Notes: generated from the sequence alone by a model not told the origin. A stretch of 64,000 bases of DNA from Azospirillum sp. OGB3 (GCF_014192915.1 NZ_JACHYN010000001.1:186001-250000); one strand, 5' to 3'. Shown: positions 33,612 through 43,468, counted from the stretch's first letter. A program made the numbers and translations.

Positions 33612-34675
33612 TGGACAGGACCAGGAGGAACCGCCCAGCCATGGCTCACGACACATTTTCGGCAAACGACGGCCCGGCGGACGAGGTTTCGGCAGACATT
33701 GCCTCGGGGGACATCGCCCACGGCGTCGTGGCGATCGTCGTCACCCACAACCGCCTGCCGCTTCTCGCCACCTGCGTCGCGGCGATCCTCGGGCAGCAGC
33801 CGCGACCGGAGCGGCTGGTGGTGGTGGACAGCGGCTCCAGCGACGGCACGCCGGAGTGGCTGGCCGCGCAGGCGGAGGAGCGGGGCGACGCGCTGGTCGT
33901 GATGCGCCAGGCCAATTGCGGTTCCGCCGGCGCCTACCACACCGCCTTCGAGACGGCGCTCGGCCTCAGCGCCCGCTGGATCTGGAGCACCGACGACGAC
34001 GGCATCCCGCAGCCGGGCGCGCTGGCCGAGCTGCTGGCCCAGGCGCGGCACCACGGCCTGTCCATGGTCGGCCCGCTGGTGCTGGCGGCGGAGGACCGCT
34101 TCACCCTGGCCTTCCCCATGCAGGGCACCCGCGACCCGGACAGCCTGATGGCGCGGGCGGTGGACGGGTTGGCGCCGGGCACCATCGCCCTGTTCAACGG
34201 CACGCTGATCGGGCGGGCGGTGTTCGAGCGGATCGGCAACGTGAAGCGCGAGATGTTCATCTGGGGCGACGAGTACGAGTTCACCCTGCGCGCCCGCCGC
34301 GCCGGGCTGAAGGTCGGCACGGCGGTGAAGGCGCTGCACGTCCATCCCGGCATGTCGCGGACGGAGCACAAGGTGCTGGGCGGCCGGCTGGGCACGGTGG
34401 AGACGATGCGGGCCGACCGGGCGCCGCATTTCTTCCGCAACATGGGCTACATCCACGCCAACTACGAGAAGGCCGGGGTGATCCCGCGCATGATCGCCAA
34501 ATACACCGCCCATTATCTGGTGAACCGGGATTTCCGCGGCCTGCGGGTCTTCCTGAACAGCTACCTGTCCGGCCTGCGCGACGAGTATCCGGAGGAGTTG
34601 AAACGTCCGCCGGTCCGGCTGCCCCTGCCCGAGCGGCCGCGCGCCGCCTCGTCCTCCTCCAGCGAGGTCGCCTGA
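33611..34675 (+). CDS. glycosyltransferase family 2 (GlfT/rhamnosyltransferase-like)
   Basis: A 354-residue GT-A enzyme. Motifs: VVAIVVTHNRLPLLATCV, LVVVDSGSSDGTPEWL, and the metal-binding DxD in IWSTDDDGIPQPG, with MFIWGDEYEFTLRARRAGLK as acceptor region. The last motif is typical of galactofuranosyl/rhamnosyl transferases. The start at 33611 is coupled to the previous stop (TGATG). An AGGAGG 12 bases before ATG 33641 makes 33641 (MAHDTF...) an alternative. It is followed by a second GT2 with a TGATG overlap. Confidence 0.85.
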   Translation: MDRTRRNRPAMAHDTFSANDGPADEVSADIASGDIAHGVVAIVVTHNRLPLLATCVAAILGQQPRPERLVVVDSGSSDGTPEWLAAQAEERGDALVVMRQANCGSAGAYHTAFETALGLSARWIWSTDDDGIPQPGALAELLAQARHHGLSMVGPLVLAAEDRFTLAFPMQGTRDPDSLMARAVDGLAPGTIALFNGTLIGRAVFERIGNVKREMFIWGDEYEFTLRARRAGLKVGTAVKALHVHPGMSRTEHKVLGGRLGTVETMRADRAPHFFRNMGYIHANYEKAGVIPRMIAKYTAHYLVNRDFRGLRVFLNSYLSGLRDEYPEELKRPPVRLPLPERPRAASSSSSEVA

Positions 34676-35598
34676 TGCCCACCGTCAGCGCCGTCATCGC
34701 CACCTTCAACCGCGCGCCGGAGTTGCGCACCGCGCTGTCCCGCCTGCTCGCCCAGACGCACCCCGTCGCCGAGATCCTGGTGGTGGACGACGGGTCCACG
34801 GACGGCACCGACGCCATGGTGCGGGAGGAGTTCCCCACCGTCCGCTACGTCCGGCTGCCGCACAACGCCGGGCTGATCTACGCCCGCAACTTCGGCTTCG
34901 TGAACACGGCGGGCGACTACGTGCTGTCGGTGGACGACGATTCCTGGTTCGCCGAGCCGGACGGCCTCGCCCGCACGGTGGCCTACATGGAGACGCACGC
35001 GGACGTGGCGGCGGTGGCCTGCAACATCGAGACGCGCGACGGGCTGGTCTATTTTCCGCCGCAGGCCGATCCCTTCGACGCGCCCTGGTACGTCGGCTGC
35101 GGCCATCTGCTGCGCCGCAGCGCGGTCGCCGCCATCGGCCTCTACATGCCGGAGCTGTACCGCCAGGGGGAGGAGAAGGACCGCTGCCTGCGGCTGATCG
35201 GCGCCGGCCACCGGGTGGTCGCCCTGCCCGGCATCATGGTCTATCACGACAAGAGCGAGAAGGGCCGCAAGCCGGGGCTGGAGCGTTTCTACAACCACCG
35301 CAACGACCTGATCCGCGAGGTGGCCCGCTGCCCCGCCGGCCTGCTGCCCTGGCGCTTCGCGCGGAGCTGGATCGGCAACAGCTGGAAGAACCTGCGCCAT
35401 GGCCCGCGGCTGACCGACCTGAAGGTCCTGCTGGCCCTGCCGGAGATCCTCCGCGTCGGGCTGAAACACCGCGCCCCCGTCAGCGAGGACGCCTACCGCC
35501 GCTGGCTGCACCTGTCCAAGACGGCCGCACCCGGCCTTCCCCAACCCGACCCGGCCCCAAGCCACAATCCCCTCCCCCGCCCAGCGGGGGAGGGTTAG
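34675..35598 (+). CDS. glycosyltransferase family 2
   Basis: The 307-residue GT-A enzyme has VSAVIATFNRAPELRTALSR, ILVVDDGSTDGTDAM, the metal site VLSVDDDSWF, and GEEKDRCLRLIGAGHRV in its C-terminal half. The gene ends inside palindrome copy 4, so its last residues (SHNPLPRPAGEG) are encoded by repeat DNA. This differs from the C-terminus of ordinary GT2 members and suggests the repeat landed at the 3' end of the gene. Translation starts at a TGATG overlap with the preceding GT2. Confidence 0.88.
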   Translation: MPTVSAVIATFNRAPELRTALSRLLAQTHPVAEILVVDDGSTDGTDAMVREEFPTVRYVRLPHNAGLIYARNFGFVNTAGDYVLSVDDDSWFAEPDGLARTVAYMETHADVAAVACNIETRDGLVYFPPQADPFDAPWYVGCGHLLRRSAVAAIGLYMPELYRQGEEKDRCLRLIGAGHRVVALPGIMVYHDKSEKGRKPGLERFYNHRNDLIREVARCPAGLLPWRFARSWIGNSWKNLRHGPRLTDLKVLLALPEILRVGLKHRAPVSEDAYRRWLHLSKTAAPGLPQPDPAPSHNPLPRPAGEG

Positions 35599-35608
35599 GG
35601 TGGGGGCA
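35569..35608. repeat. GC-rich palindrome, copy 4 of 5 (overlaps a coding end)
   Basis: CCCCTCCCCCGC / GCGGGGGAGGG core plus the GGGTGGGGG tail only on one side, so a half-length copy. It spans the stop of the GT2 gene (stop at 35598) and lies between convergent genes. Confidence 0.75.
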
Positions 35609-35631
35609 AGCCGCCCCCCTGAAGCCATCAC

Positions 35632-37134
35632 CTACGCCGACGTCCGCGCCAGATGGTGCCCGATCGCCGTGCGCAGCTTGTTCAGGCGGCGCGGCAGCTT
35701 GCGGAGCTGGCGCAGCACGGCGGGCTGCGGCGGGTTGATCGGCTCGCTCAGCAGGTCGGGGGCCATGCGGCGGATCAGCTCCGCCTGATGCTGGCTGGAG
35801 CGGCGGACGTCCACCGGCATGGCGAGCGCGATCGCCAGGAAGTCCGCGCAGTTGCCGACCTGGAAGAGCTGCCGCCCGGTCAGGTCCACCCCCTGGTCGA
35901 TGGCCGACAGCCAGCCGGCCACCCGCTGCTCCAGATAGAAGCGGTCGCGCAGGTCCATCGTGCCGCCCGGCAGCACGTCCGGCGTCCGCACCACCCAGGC
36001 CAGCCACTCGCGCAGCGCCTCGCAATGGGACGGCGGGTTGTAGAGCTTGCCGCGGAAGGCGTCGAAGATCCGGGCGGCGGTGTCCTCGCCGTCGGCGGCG
36101 AGACCCGGCGGGATCTGCCCCCAGTAGAAGCAGCGTGCCACCTCGAAGACGCCGCCGTGCAGGACCACCGCGCCCTCCGGCACGCCGTCCCAGGCGCCGT
36201 TGGCGTAGAACTCCCCGTCCATCGCCGCGGTGTGAGCGCCGGTGTGGGCGGCGTAGTCCCGCGCCCGTTGGGCATCCAGCGGCGGACAGGGAATGAGGTG
36301 ATGCTCCACCCCGGCCAGCCGGGCCAGCTTCGGCGGCAGCTTGCGGTCACCCGGCGTCAGGTCGCGGTGGTCGAAGGTGAAGGTGGCGAAGGGCACCTCG
36401 GCCTTCTGCGCCGCGGCCAGCAGCAGCCGCGTGTCGTAGCCGGCGGTGAGCTGGAGCATCAGCGGGCGGTGGCCGCCGTCCGGCCCCGACAGGGTCCGGT
36501 GCAGGTTGCGGATGGCGGTGACCAGGATGGATTCCATCCGCTCATAGGCGAGCGAATCGGAAAAGCCCGGCGGAACCGCCGGGAAGGGCCGGCGGAAGGT
36601 CAGGAAGCCCGAATCGTCCATCGGACGGGCCGGGTCGAGCACCTGGGTCGGCAACAGCCGGCGCACCCCCGCCAGCCCCGAGCCGGGCAGCGGGTACCAG
36701 TCCAGCCCGGCCTCGTGCGCCAGCGGGCGGCGGAAGCTCGCCTCCTCGCCCAGCAGCTCGGCCATCACCCCGGCGCTGGAGGTGAGGGTCAGGGCGCCGT
36801 CCACCATTCCGTAGAAGCAGCCGAGCGTCCCGCCGGTGTCGAGATGGACCGCGCGGTTGTTGAGCAGCAGCCAGCGCCCCGTCCAGGAGCGGCACAGCTC
36901 CGCGATGTCCCCGGAGCGGGACGCGGCCAGCGCCTCCAGCGGGTCGGGACGCGCCGGGTCGGTCTGCACGGGCAGCCCCAGCAGGTGCCAGACCGTCTTG
37001 TCGGCGCCGAGCACGCGCCGGACCGGCAGGTCGGGACAATGGGACAGGACCAGCCCGCCGATGTCACGGCTCACCCAATCCGGACGGAGCGCGTGGGTGT
37101 TTCTGGACACGATGAATTGCCGCCGGTGCAGCAT
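35632..37134 (-). CDS. asparagine-synthase-like (PP-loop) domain protein
   Basis: A 500-residue protein. From about residue 200 the region around [18 protein letters not shown] matches the position of the asparagine-synthase PP-loop, but with LTAGYDTR in place of the canonical SGGxDS. The following [21 protein letters not shown] and VEHHLIPCP also fit the fold. No N-terminal Cys for glutamine amidotransfer is seen after [10 protein letters not shown]. It may adenylate an unknown substrate. The start at ATG 37134 is chosen over 37185 because GGGGGAAG precedes it. It closes the exopolysaccharide locus and converges with the GT2 gene. Confidence 0.65.
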   Translation of the reverse strand: MLHRRQFIVSRNTHALRPDWVSRDIGGLVLSHCPDLPVRRVLGADKTVWHLLGLPVQTDPARPDPLEALAASRSGDIAELCRSWTGRWLLLNNRAVHLDTGGTLGCFYGMVDGALTLTSSAGVMAELLGEEASFRRPLAHEAGLDWYPLPGSGLAGVRRLLPTQVLDPARPMDDSGFLTFRRPFPAVPPGFSDSLAYERMESILVTAIRNLHRTLSGPDGGHRPLMLQLTAGYDTRLLLAAAQKAEVPFATFTFDHRDLTPGDRKLPPKLARLAGVEHHLIPCPPLDAQRARDYAAHTGAHTAAMDGEFYANGAWDGVPEGAVVLHGGVFEVARCFYWGQIPPGLAADGEDTAARIFDAFRGKLYNPPSHCEALREWLAWVVRTPDVLPGGTMDLRDRFYLEQRVAGWLSAIDQGVDLTGRQLFQVGNCADFLAIALAMPVDVRRSSQHQAELIRRMAPDLLSEPINPPQPAVLRQLRKLPRRLNKLRTAIGHHLARTSA

Positions 37135-37293
37135 GCCGACTTCCCCCGGACCTTTCGCGAATGTCAGGGGGTAAACACGCCGCATGGCGAGGGAGGCAGG
37201 GCCCTACCCCTTTTCACCCTCCTTTGCGCCACCCTTCTTGCCCTTGCCCATCCGAACGGAGAATATTTCCCACGCTTGGGTGGCAGCGCGTGA

Positions 37294-37322
37294 TTGACTC
37301 CGGGGGTCGGTACCTCTATACA
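37294..37322 (+). promoter_or_regulatory. sigma70-type promoter of the rpmH operon
   Basis: TTGACT (37294-37299) and TATACA (37317-37322) are separated by exactly 17 bases. They lie about 43 bases before the rpmH GTG. Both hexamers match the TTGACA / TATAAT consensus at five and four positions. This is one of the clearest promoters in the window. Confidence 0.75.
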
Positions 37323-37364
37323 GCGGGGCTCATTTTTTGCCCTGAGATCGAGGAGTATGGTGCC

Positions 37365-37499
37365 GTGAAACGCACGTTCCAGCCCAGCAAAATCGTGCGC
37401 AAGCGCCGGCATGGCTTCCGCGCCCGCATGGCGACCGTCGGTGGCCGCAAGGTGATTGCCCGCCGTCGCGCCAAGGGCCGCAGTGTCCTGAGCGCCTGA
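37365..37499 (+). CDS. rpmH: 50S ribosomal protein L34
   Basis: The 44-residue product has the invariant L34 sequence start [19 protein letters not shown], with Met22 in RARMAT and the C-terminal GRSVLSA. It is a component of the large ribosomal subunit. GTG start at 37365 with an AGGAG nine bases upstream. It begins the conserved rpmH-rnpA-yidD-yidC-engB block. Confidence 0.97.
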   Translation: MKRTFQPSKIVRKRRHGFRARMATVGGRKVIARRRAKGRSVLSA

Positions 37500-37504
37500 T
37501 ACGC

Positions 37505-37987
37505 ATGGCGGCGCCGGACCCCAGGGTCGGGCGCCTGAAGCGGCGGCCGGAGTTTCTGGCCGTGGCCGGTACACGGCGCAAGCATGTGGCTCCCGGCCTT
37601 ATCCTGCAGGTGCGCCGACACGACGAACGGCAGCGGCCCGCCCCTGGCGAGCCGCCGATTCGTCTTGGCCTGACGGCGAGCCGCAAAGTGGGGAACGCGG
37701 TCGTGCGCAATCGCGCACGCCGCCGCCTTCGCGAAGCGGCCCGCCAAATTCTGACCGCCCACGCGGCCCCCGGTCACGATTTCGTGCTGGTGGCCCGCGC
37801 CGCGACGGCCGAAAGGCCGTGGACGGAGTTGGTGGGCGATCTGATCGCGGCGCTGAAACGCCTCGGTCTGTGGCGCGACGTCTCCAAGAGCGACGCGTCC
37901 AGGAACGAGGTGAATGGCGGGCCAAACGCCGTCACTTCCAACGGCGGGACCGGCAACGGTTCCGGCGGCGGGGAGGTCGGCGCGTGA
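37505..37987 (+). CDS. rnpA: ribonuclease P protein component
   Basis: RnpA binds the M1 RNA and helps cleave the 5' leader of pre-tRNA. The 160-residue product has the signature [26 protein letters not shown] with the RNR Arg cluster, and [13 protein letters not shown] at the N-terminus. The last 35 residues are a Gly/Asn/Ser-rich tail ([15 protein letters not shown]) absent from the short E. coli form. It starts six bases after rpmH and its stop overlaps the next GTG. Confidence 0.95.
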   Translation: MAAPDPRVGRLKRRPEFLAVAGTRRKHVAPGLILQVRRHDERQRPAPGEPPIRLGLTASRKVGNAVVRNRARRRLREAARQILTAHAAPGHDFVLVARAATAERPWTELVGDLIAALKRLGLWRDVSKSDASRNEVNGGPNAVTSNGGTGNGSGGGEVGA

Positions 37988-38304
37988 GCCCGCTCGCCTA
38001 TTTTCTGCGCGCGCTCGTGGTCGGTTATCAGTGGACCCTGTCGCCCTTCATCGGGTGGCACTGCCGATTTCAGCCGACCTGTTCAAACTATGCGCTGGAT
38101 GCGCTATCTAAGCACGGAGCGATCCGGGGCAGTTGGCTGACCGTCCGGAGGCTTCTGCGCTGCCATCCCTGGGGCGGGTGGGGATATGATCCCGTGCCCG
38201 AACCGGGGCGGTCCACCCGCTGTTCGCACGGGCCGGACGAAGCGGCGCATCGATGCAGCAATTCGCATGCCGGCCTGAAAACCGGCGTTCGGCCCCCTTC
38301 TTAA
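37984..38304 (+). CDS. yidD: membrane protein insertion efficiency factor
   Basis: A 106-residue DUF37/YidD protein with the family core [20 protein letters not shown], the [15 protein letters not shown]ys pair and [18 protein letters not shown]. It works with YidC at the inner membrane. GTG start overlaps the rnpA stop by four bases. The C-terminal tail (from about residue 75) is not conserved. Confidence 0.93.
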   Translation: MSPLAYFLRALVVGYQWTLSPFIGWHCRFQPTCSNYALDALSKHGAIRGSWLTVRRLLRCHPWGGWGYDPVPEPGRSTRCSHGPDEAAHRCSNSHAGLKTGVRPPS

Positions 38305-38331
38305 CAGAAGGCCCACGGCAACCGGGATGCC

Positions 38332-40071
38332 ATGACCGATCAACGCAACCTCATCCTCGCGATCGCTCTGTCGATCGCCATCCTCCTGGGATTCCAGTAT
38401 TTCTACGATGGACCCCGGGTGAAGCAACAGCAGGCTGCGCAGCAGGCCGCCCAGACGGAGCAGTCGGTCGCCCCCGGCGCCGCGCCCGCGCCGGGCGCCG
38501 CTCCCGGTTCGGTCCCCGGCACCGCGGCTCCCGCCACGGTCCGCGACCGCGCCGGCCTGCTCGCCGAGCAGATGGCCGCCGGAACGCGCGTCAAGATCAA
38601 CACGCCGTCGCTGCACGGATCGGTCAATCTGGTTGGGGGCCGCATCGACGACCTGACGCTGGCCGACTACCGCGTCACCCCCGATCCCAAGAGCCCGGAA
38701 ATCGTCCTGCTGGCCCCCGCCGGCACGCCCGAGGCCTACTACGCCGAGTTCGGCTGGGTTCCGGAGGACAAGTCGCAGCCGGTTCCCGGCGCCGACACCC
38801 GCTGGACCGCCGCCGGCACCGCGCTGACGCCGGACCAGCCGCTGGTTCTGACCTGGGACAACGGCAAGGGCCTCGTGTTCGAGCGCACCATCGCGGTCGA
38901 TCCGAACTTCATGTTCACGATCACCCAGAAGGTGCGCAACACCGGCTCCGCCCCGGTCAGCCTGCTGCCCTACAGCCTCGTCAGCCGCGCCGGCACGCCG
39001 CACACCGACGGCTACTACATCCTGCATGAAGGCCCGCTCGGCGTCTTCGACGGCAAGCTGAACGAGCACAAGTACGACGACCTGCGCAAGGCCGGCACCA
39101 TCTCCGCCCAGTCGACCGGCGGCTGGATCGGCATCACCGACAAGTACTGGCTGGTCTCGCTGGTCCCCGACCAGAAGGCCCCGATCACCGCCCGCTTCGT
39201 CCACTCCGCCCCTGGCGCCGCCGACCGCTATCAGGTCGACACGCTCGGCAAGGCCGTGGAAATCGCCCCCGGCGCCACCATCGAGATGACCGACCGGCTG
39301 TTCGCCGGCGCCAAGCAGGTCCGCCTGCTCGACGACTATTCGGACAAGCTGGGCATCGCCAACTTCGACCTGGCGATCGACTTCGGCTGGTTCTACTTCC
39401 TGACCAAGCCGTTCTTCTACGGGTTGGACCTGCTGGGCCGCCTGTTCGGCAACTTCGGCATCGCCATCCTGGTCTTCACCGTGATCGTCAAGGCGGCCTT
39501 CTTCCCGCTGGCCAACAAGTCGTATCACGCGATGGCCAAGATGAAGAAGCTGCAGCCCAAGATGATGGAGCTGCGCGACCGCTTCGGCGACGACAAGGTC
39601 CGCCTGAACCAGGAGATGATGGCGCTCTACAAGCGCGAGAAGGTCTCGCCGGTGTCGGGCTGCCTGCCGATCCTGATCCAGATCCCGGTCTTCTTCGCGC
39701 TGTACAAGGTGCTGTTCGTGACCATCGAAATGCGGCACGCGCCGTTCTTCGGCTGGATCCACGACCTGTCCGCGCCCGATCCGACCACCATCTTCAACCT
39801 GTTCGGTCTGATCCCGTGGCAGCCGCCGCACATCCTGATGCTGGGCCTGTGGCCGATCATCATGGGCATCACCATGTACTTCCAGCAGAAGCTGAACCCG
39901 GCACCGCCCGATCCGGTGCAGCAGAAGGTGTTCCAGTTCCTGCCGATCATCTTCACCTTCATGCTCGCCAGCTTCCCGGCTGGTCTGGTGATCTACTGGG
40001 CCTGGAACAACACCCTGTCCATCGCCCAGCAGTGGATCATCATGCGGCAGGACGGTGTGAAGGTGACCTGA
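38332..40071 (+). CDS. yidC: membrane protein insertase YidC (Oxa1 family)
   Basis: YidC inserts and folds inner-membrane proteins alone or with SecYEG. The 579-residue protein shows an N-terminal TM (NLILAIALSIAILLGFQYFY), an Ala/Pro/Gln-rich linker, the large periplasmic P1 domain (about 75-345), then the Oxa1 core from about 355. That core has FGIAILVFTVIVKAAFFPLA, MAKMKKLQPKMMELRDRFG, SGCLPILIQIPVFFALYKVL and FLPIIFTFMLASFPAGLVIY. Length matches Gram-negative YidC. A strong terminator follows at 40131. Confidence 0.97.
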   Translation: MTDQRNLILAIALSIAILLGFQYFYDGPRVKQQQAAQQAAQTEQSVAPGAAPAPGAAPGSVPGTAAPATVRDRAGLLAEQMAAGTRVKINTPSLHGSVNLVGGRIDDLTLADYRVTPDPKSPEIVLLAPAGTPEAYYAEFGWVPEDKSQPVPGADTRWTAAGTALTPDQPLVLTWDNGKGLVFERTIAVDPNFMFTITQKVRNTGSAPVSLLPYSLVSRAGTPHTDGYYILHEGPLGVFDGKLNEHKYDDLRKAGTISAQSTGGWIGITDKYWLVSLVPDQKAPITARFVHSAPGAADRYQVDTLGKAVEIAPGATIEMTDRLFAGAKQVRLLDDYSDKLGIANFDLAIDFGWFYFLTKPFFYGLDLLGRLFGNFGIAILVFTVIVKAAFFPLANKSYHAMAKMKKLQPKMMELRDRFGDDKVRLNQEMMALYKREKVSPVSGCLPILIQIPVFFALYKVLFVTIEMRHAPFFGWIHDLSAPDPTTIFNLFGLIPWQPPHILMLGLWPIIMGITMYFQQKLNPAPPDPVQQKVFQFLPIIFTFMLASFPAGLVIYWAWNNTLSIAQQWIIMRQDGVKVT

Positions 40072-40130
40072 GGGTTCTCTTCACCTGATACCCGGCCTCC
40101 CTGATTTCCCTGTCTGTTTTCAGGGCATCG

Positions 40131-40180
40131 ACCGCCGGCAAGCGCCTCCCTTGACGGGCGTTTGCCGGCGGTTATGTTTT
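40131..40180 (+). terminator. Rho-independent terminator after yidC
   Basis: ACCGCCGGCAAGCGCC pairs with GGGCGTTTGCCGGCGGT (one base mismatch or wobble near the loop) around a short loop, followed by a T-rich run (TATGTTTT). It lies 60 bases after the yidC stop. Confidence 0.8.
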
Positions 40181-40228
40181 GGGCCGGTCACGATCATCCG
40201 TACCCCGTGTCTTTCGAAAGCGCCGTCC

Positions 40229-40891
40229 ATGACCTCTTCCAGCAGCTCCCCGATCTCCGGTTTCGACGAGGAGGCCCTGGAAGCGGGGCGGCTTCTGTTC
40301 GCCAAGGAATGCGATTTCATCTGGGGCGCCCAGACGGCGGAGCAGTTGCCGGAGGCCGACCTGCCGGAGGTCGCCTTCGCCGGCCGTTCCAACGTCGGCA
40401 AGTCCAGCCTCGTCAACGCGCTGACCGGGCGCAAGACGCTGGCCCGCACCTCCAACACGCCGGGCCGCACCCAGCAGCTCAACTTCTTCAACCTCGGCAA
40501 CCGGCTGAAGCTGGTGGACATGCCCGGCTACGGCTACGCCAAGGAATCGAAGGAGAAGATCGAGATCTGGAACGACATGGTCCGCCGCTTCCTGCGCGGC
40601 CGCGTCACGCTGCGCCGGGCGCTGGTGCTGGTCGACTCGCGCCACGGGCTGAAGCCCAACGACGAGGAGATCATGACCATGCTCGACCAGGCGGCGGTGC
40701 CCTACGTCGTCGTCCTGACCAAGTCGGACAAGGTGCGGTCGCAGGAGCTGGCCGAGGTCAGCAAGCGCACCGTGGCGGCCATCAAGAAACACCCGGCCGC
40801 CTTCCCGGAGATCCACGCCACCAGCGCCGAGAAGGGCCAGGGCATCGCGGAGCTGCGGGCCAGCCTCGCCCAGCTCGCCAGCCTGGGATGA
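40229..40891 (+). CDS. engB: ribosome biogenesis GTP-binding protein EngB (YsxC/YihA)
   Basis: A 220-residue P-loop GTPase acting in 50S subunit assembly. Motifs are G1 AGRSNVGKSSLVNALT, the G2 region SNTPGRTQQLNFFNLG, G3 DMPGYG, G4 LTKSDK and G5 ATSAEKGQG. Start at ATG 40229 begins MTSSSSSPISGFDE; the frame upstream to 40151 has no homology. It is not preceded by a strong ribosome site. The gene follows yidC in the usual alphaproteobacterial order. Confidence 0.95.
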   Translation: MTSSSSSPISGFDEEALEAGRLLFAKECDFIWGAQTAEQLPEADLPEVAFAGRSNVGKSSLVNALTGRKTLARTSNTPGRTQQLNFFNLGNRLKLVDMPGYGYAKESKEKIEIWNDMVRRFLRGRVTLRRALVLVDSRHGLKPNDEEIMTMLDQAAVPYVVVLTKSDKVRSQELAEVSKRTVAAIKKHPAAFPEIHATSAEKGQGIAELRASLAQLASLG

Positions 40892-40895
40892 CCCG

Positions 40896-42164
40896 ATGCC
40901 CGTCGAACTGACCCCGGCGCTGCTGTTCCTCATCCAAGCCATCCTGCTGATCGCCGGCCCGTTCCTGCTGTGGCGGCTGTCCGGGCTGAAGCATGTGGCC
41001 CCGATGGTGGTCATCCAGATCCTGTTCGGGATCGCGCTCGGCCCGTCGGTTCTCGGACAGGCCGCCCCGGAGCTCTGGCAACCGCTGTTCGCCAAGGGCT
41101 CGCTGGCGCCGCTCTCCGGGCTGGCTCTGCTCGCCGTGGTCTTCTTCGCCTTCCTGACCGGGCTGCACCTCGATCTGGAGGAGTTCAAGGGACGTGGGCG
41201 CGCCTTCGTCGGGATCAGCCTGTCGAGCATGCTGGTGCCGACCCTGTTCGGCGGGGCGCTCGGCTGGTGGATCGTCGGCGCCTTCCCCGAGATGGCCGGG
41301 CCGAAGGCCGACCCGCTGCTGTTCGCCGCGGGGTTCGGCATCTGCGTCGGGGTGACCGCCCTGCCGGTGCTGGGGGCCATCCTGCGCGAGATGGGGCTGA
41401 TCGGCGAGCGGGTCGGCCGGCTGGCGCTGGGCTACGCGGCGGTCAACGACGCGCTGCTGTGGCTTCTCATCACCGCCGTGCTGGCGCTGGCGGCGGGGGG
41501 AAGCGGCGGTTTCGCCGGGGTGGCGCAGATCGCCGTCCTGGGCTTCGCCTATCTGGCCGCGACGGAGCTGTTCGCCCGCCCCCTGCTGACCCGGCTGATG
41601 AACCGCATCGCCCCGGACGGCGCGGTCGGCGACATGGTGGTGGTGGTCACCTGCGCCGCCCTGCTGGGCTCCGCGGCGGTGACGGAGCTGATCGGGCTGC
41701 ACTACATCCTGGGCGCCTTCGTCGCCGGCACGGTCATGCCGCGGCGGCTGGCGGCGGCCATCCTGGACCGGCTGGAGCATTTCGCCACGCTGATCCTGCT
41801 GCCCTTCTTCTTCACCCTGACCGGTCTGAAGGTGAATCTCGACCTCGCCGCCTCGGCGCAATGGTGGGTCTTCGCGCTGGCGACGGTGGCGACCATCCTG
41901 GGCAAGGTGCTGGGCACCGCCCTGCCCGCCCGGCTGTCGGGCGAGAGCGCCGCCGATTCCTGGCGGCTCGGCACCCTGATGTCCTGCAAAGGGCTGATGG
42001 AGGTCATCGTCCTGACCATCCTGCTGGAGGCCGGGGTGCTGTCGGAGGCCTGCTTCTCGGCCATGGTGCTGATGGCGGTGGTGGTCACCGCGCTGACCCA
42101 GCCGATGACCCTGCTGGCCGGGCGGTTGGCCGGCCGCCGGGCGGGCCACGCCGGCACGGCCTGA
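40896..42164 (+). CDS. cation:proton antiporter, CPA2 (KefB/GerN-like)
   Basis: The 422-residue membrane protein has about twelve helices of the Na+/H+ exchanger fold. These include PMVVIQILFGIALGPSVLGQ (first repeat), FAAGFGICVGVTALPVLGAI (discontinuous helix), GYAAVNDALLWLLITAV (the conserved ND pair) and HYILGAFVAGTVMP. No C-terminal TrkA-N domain is present, so it is a short form. It starts four bases after engB. Ion specificity cannot be decided. Confidence 0.88.
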   Translation: MPVELTPALLFLIQAILLIAGPFLLWRLSGLKHVAPMVVIQILFGIALGPSVLGQAAPELWQPLFAKGSLAPLSGLALLAVVFFAFLTGLHLDLEEFKGRGRAFVGISLSSMLVPTLFGGALGWWIVGAFPEMAGPKADPLLFAAGFGICVGVTALPVLGAILREMGLIGERVGRLALGYAAVNDALLWLLITAVLALAAGGSGGFAGVAQIAVLGFAYLAATELFARPLLTRLMNRIAPDGAVGDMVVVVTCAALLGSAAVTELIGLHYILGAFVAGTVMPRRLAAAILDRLEHFATLILLPFFFTLTGLKVNLDLAASAQWWVFALATVATILGKVLGTALPARLSGESAADSWRLGTLMSCKGLMEVIVLTILLEAGVLSEACFSAMVLMAVVVTALTQPMTLLAGRLAGRRAGHAGTA

Positions 42165-42168
42165 CCTC

Positions 42169-42399
42169 TCAGCCGGGCTTGCGCACGTTCCCGGTCACCA
42201 CGGGATCGGCCCCTGGTCCCTCGGACCCGGCCTTCCCGTCCCCGCGCGCCTGTTCCTTCAGCGCCTTGTTGGCTTCCGTCACCTCCTGGGCGTCGGGGGA
42301 GCCGTAGATCTCCTCGGCCCGCCGGGCGGTCTCCTCCATCTCCGCCTTATGGGCCTCGGTGAAAGGGTTGCGCGGCGTCGGCATGATGCGGTCGTTCAT
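42169..42399 (-). CDS. small hydrophilic protein of unknown function
   Basis: A 76-residue protein, charged and without membrane segments: [20 protein letters not shown] and [17 protein letters not shown] predict helices, and the tail is Gly/Pro-rich. I do not recognise a family. It is opposite in strand to both neighbours and starts at ATG 42399 ([11 protein letters not shown]). The frame has the normal GC3 bias of the region, which supports real coding. Confidence 0.55.
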   Translation of the reverse strand: MNDRIMPTPRNPFTEAHKAEMEETARRAEEIYGSPDAQEVTEANKALKEQARGDGKAGSEGPGADPVVTGNVRKPG

Positions 42400-42538
42400 G
42401 GCACCGTCCTTTGCGGTTCATCCTACCCCGGGCGAACCGCCGGGCGCGGCAAGGGTTCCCGGACGCGGCGCCCCCCTGAAAAAGCCCCCTAGGCACCCCC
42501 CGCGCTTTCCGTTAAAGAGTCGGCGGAATCTCACCCGA

Positions 42539-43468
42539 TTGGCCCACCCCGACGAACGGCTCCATCCCGTGCAGAACACGACCCGCGACGAGTGGCTCGC
42601 CAAGGCCCGCACCCTGTCCGAAGCCCTGCCCTACATGCGCCGCTACGCCGGGCGCACCTTCGTCATCAAGTACGGCGGCCACGCCATGGGTGACGACAGC
42701 CTGGCGGAGAAGTTCGCCCGCGACATCGTCCTGCTGAAGCAGGTCGGCATCAACCCCGTGGTCGTGCACGGCGGCGGCCCGCAGATCGGGCAGATGCTGC
42801 AGCGGCTGGCCATCAAGTCCAGCTTCATCGACGGCCTGCGCGTCACCGACAAGGAGACGGTCGAGGTGGTCGAGATGGTGCTGGCCGGCTCCATCAACAA
42901 GCAGATCGTCGCCGCCATCAACAACGCGGGCGGCCGCGCCGTCGGCCTGTCGGGCAAGGACGGCAGCCTGATCACCGCGCGCAAGCTGCGCCGCACCCAG
43001 CGCGACCCGGACAGCAACATCGAGAAGGTGCTGGACCTCGGCTTCGTCGGCGAGCCGTATCAGGTGAACCCGCAGATCATCACGTCGCTGGCCCAGTCGG
43101 ACATCATCCCGGTCATCGCCCCGATCGGCTTCGACCGCAACGGCGACACCTACAACATCAACGCCGACACCGCGGCGGGCGCCGTCGCCTCGGCGCTGGG
43201 CGCCACCCGCTTCTTCCTGCTGACCGACGTGGCCGGCGTTCTGGACAAGAACAAGGAGCTGGTGCCGCGCATGTCGCTGGACCAGGCGCGCGCCGCCATC
43301 GCCGACGGCACCGCCACCGGCGGCATGATCCCGAAGATCGAGACCTGCATCGACGCCGTCGAGCAGGGCGTGGACGCCGCCGTCATCCTGGACGGCCGGG
43401 TGCCGCACGCCCTGCTGCTGGAGATCTTCACCGAGGGCGGGGCCGGCACGCTGATCGGCCGCGAGTAA
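42539..43468 (+). CDS. argB: acetylglutamate kinase
   Basis: ArgB phosphorylates N-acetylglutamate, the second step of arginine synthesis. Motifs: [19 protein letters not shown] (ATP site Lys), [27 protein letters not shown] and [18 protein letters not shown]. The start is uncertain: TTG 42539 (GGCGGA about 11 bases upstream, giving 309 residues) or GTG 42569 ([10 protein letters not shown], 299 residues). Homologous sequence begins near [17 protein letters not shown], so both fit. In alphaproteobacteria argB is often beside engB, as here. An antiporter and a small gene are inserted between them. Confidence 0.93.
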   Translation: MAHPDERLHPVQNTTRDEWLAKARTLSEALPYMRRYAGRTFVIKYGGHAMGDDSLAEKFARDIVLLKQVGINPVVVHGGGPQIGQMLQRLAIKSSFIDGLRVTDKETVEVVEMVLAGSINKQIVAAINNAGGRAVGLSGKDGSLITARKLRRTQRDPDSNIEKVLDLGFVGEPYQVNPQIITSLAQSDIIPVIAPIGFDRNGDTYNINADTAAGAVASALGATRFFLLTDVAGVLDKNKELVPRMSLDQARAAIADGTATGGMIPKIETCIDAVEQGVDAAVILDGRVPHALLLEIFTEGGAGTLIGRE

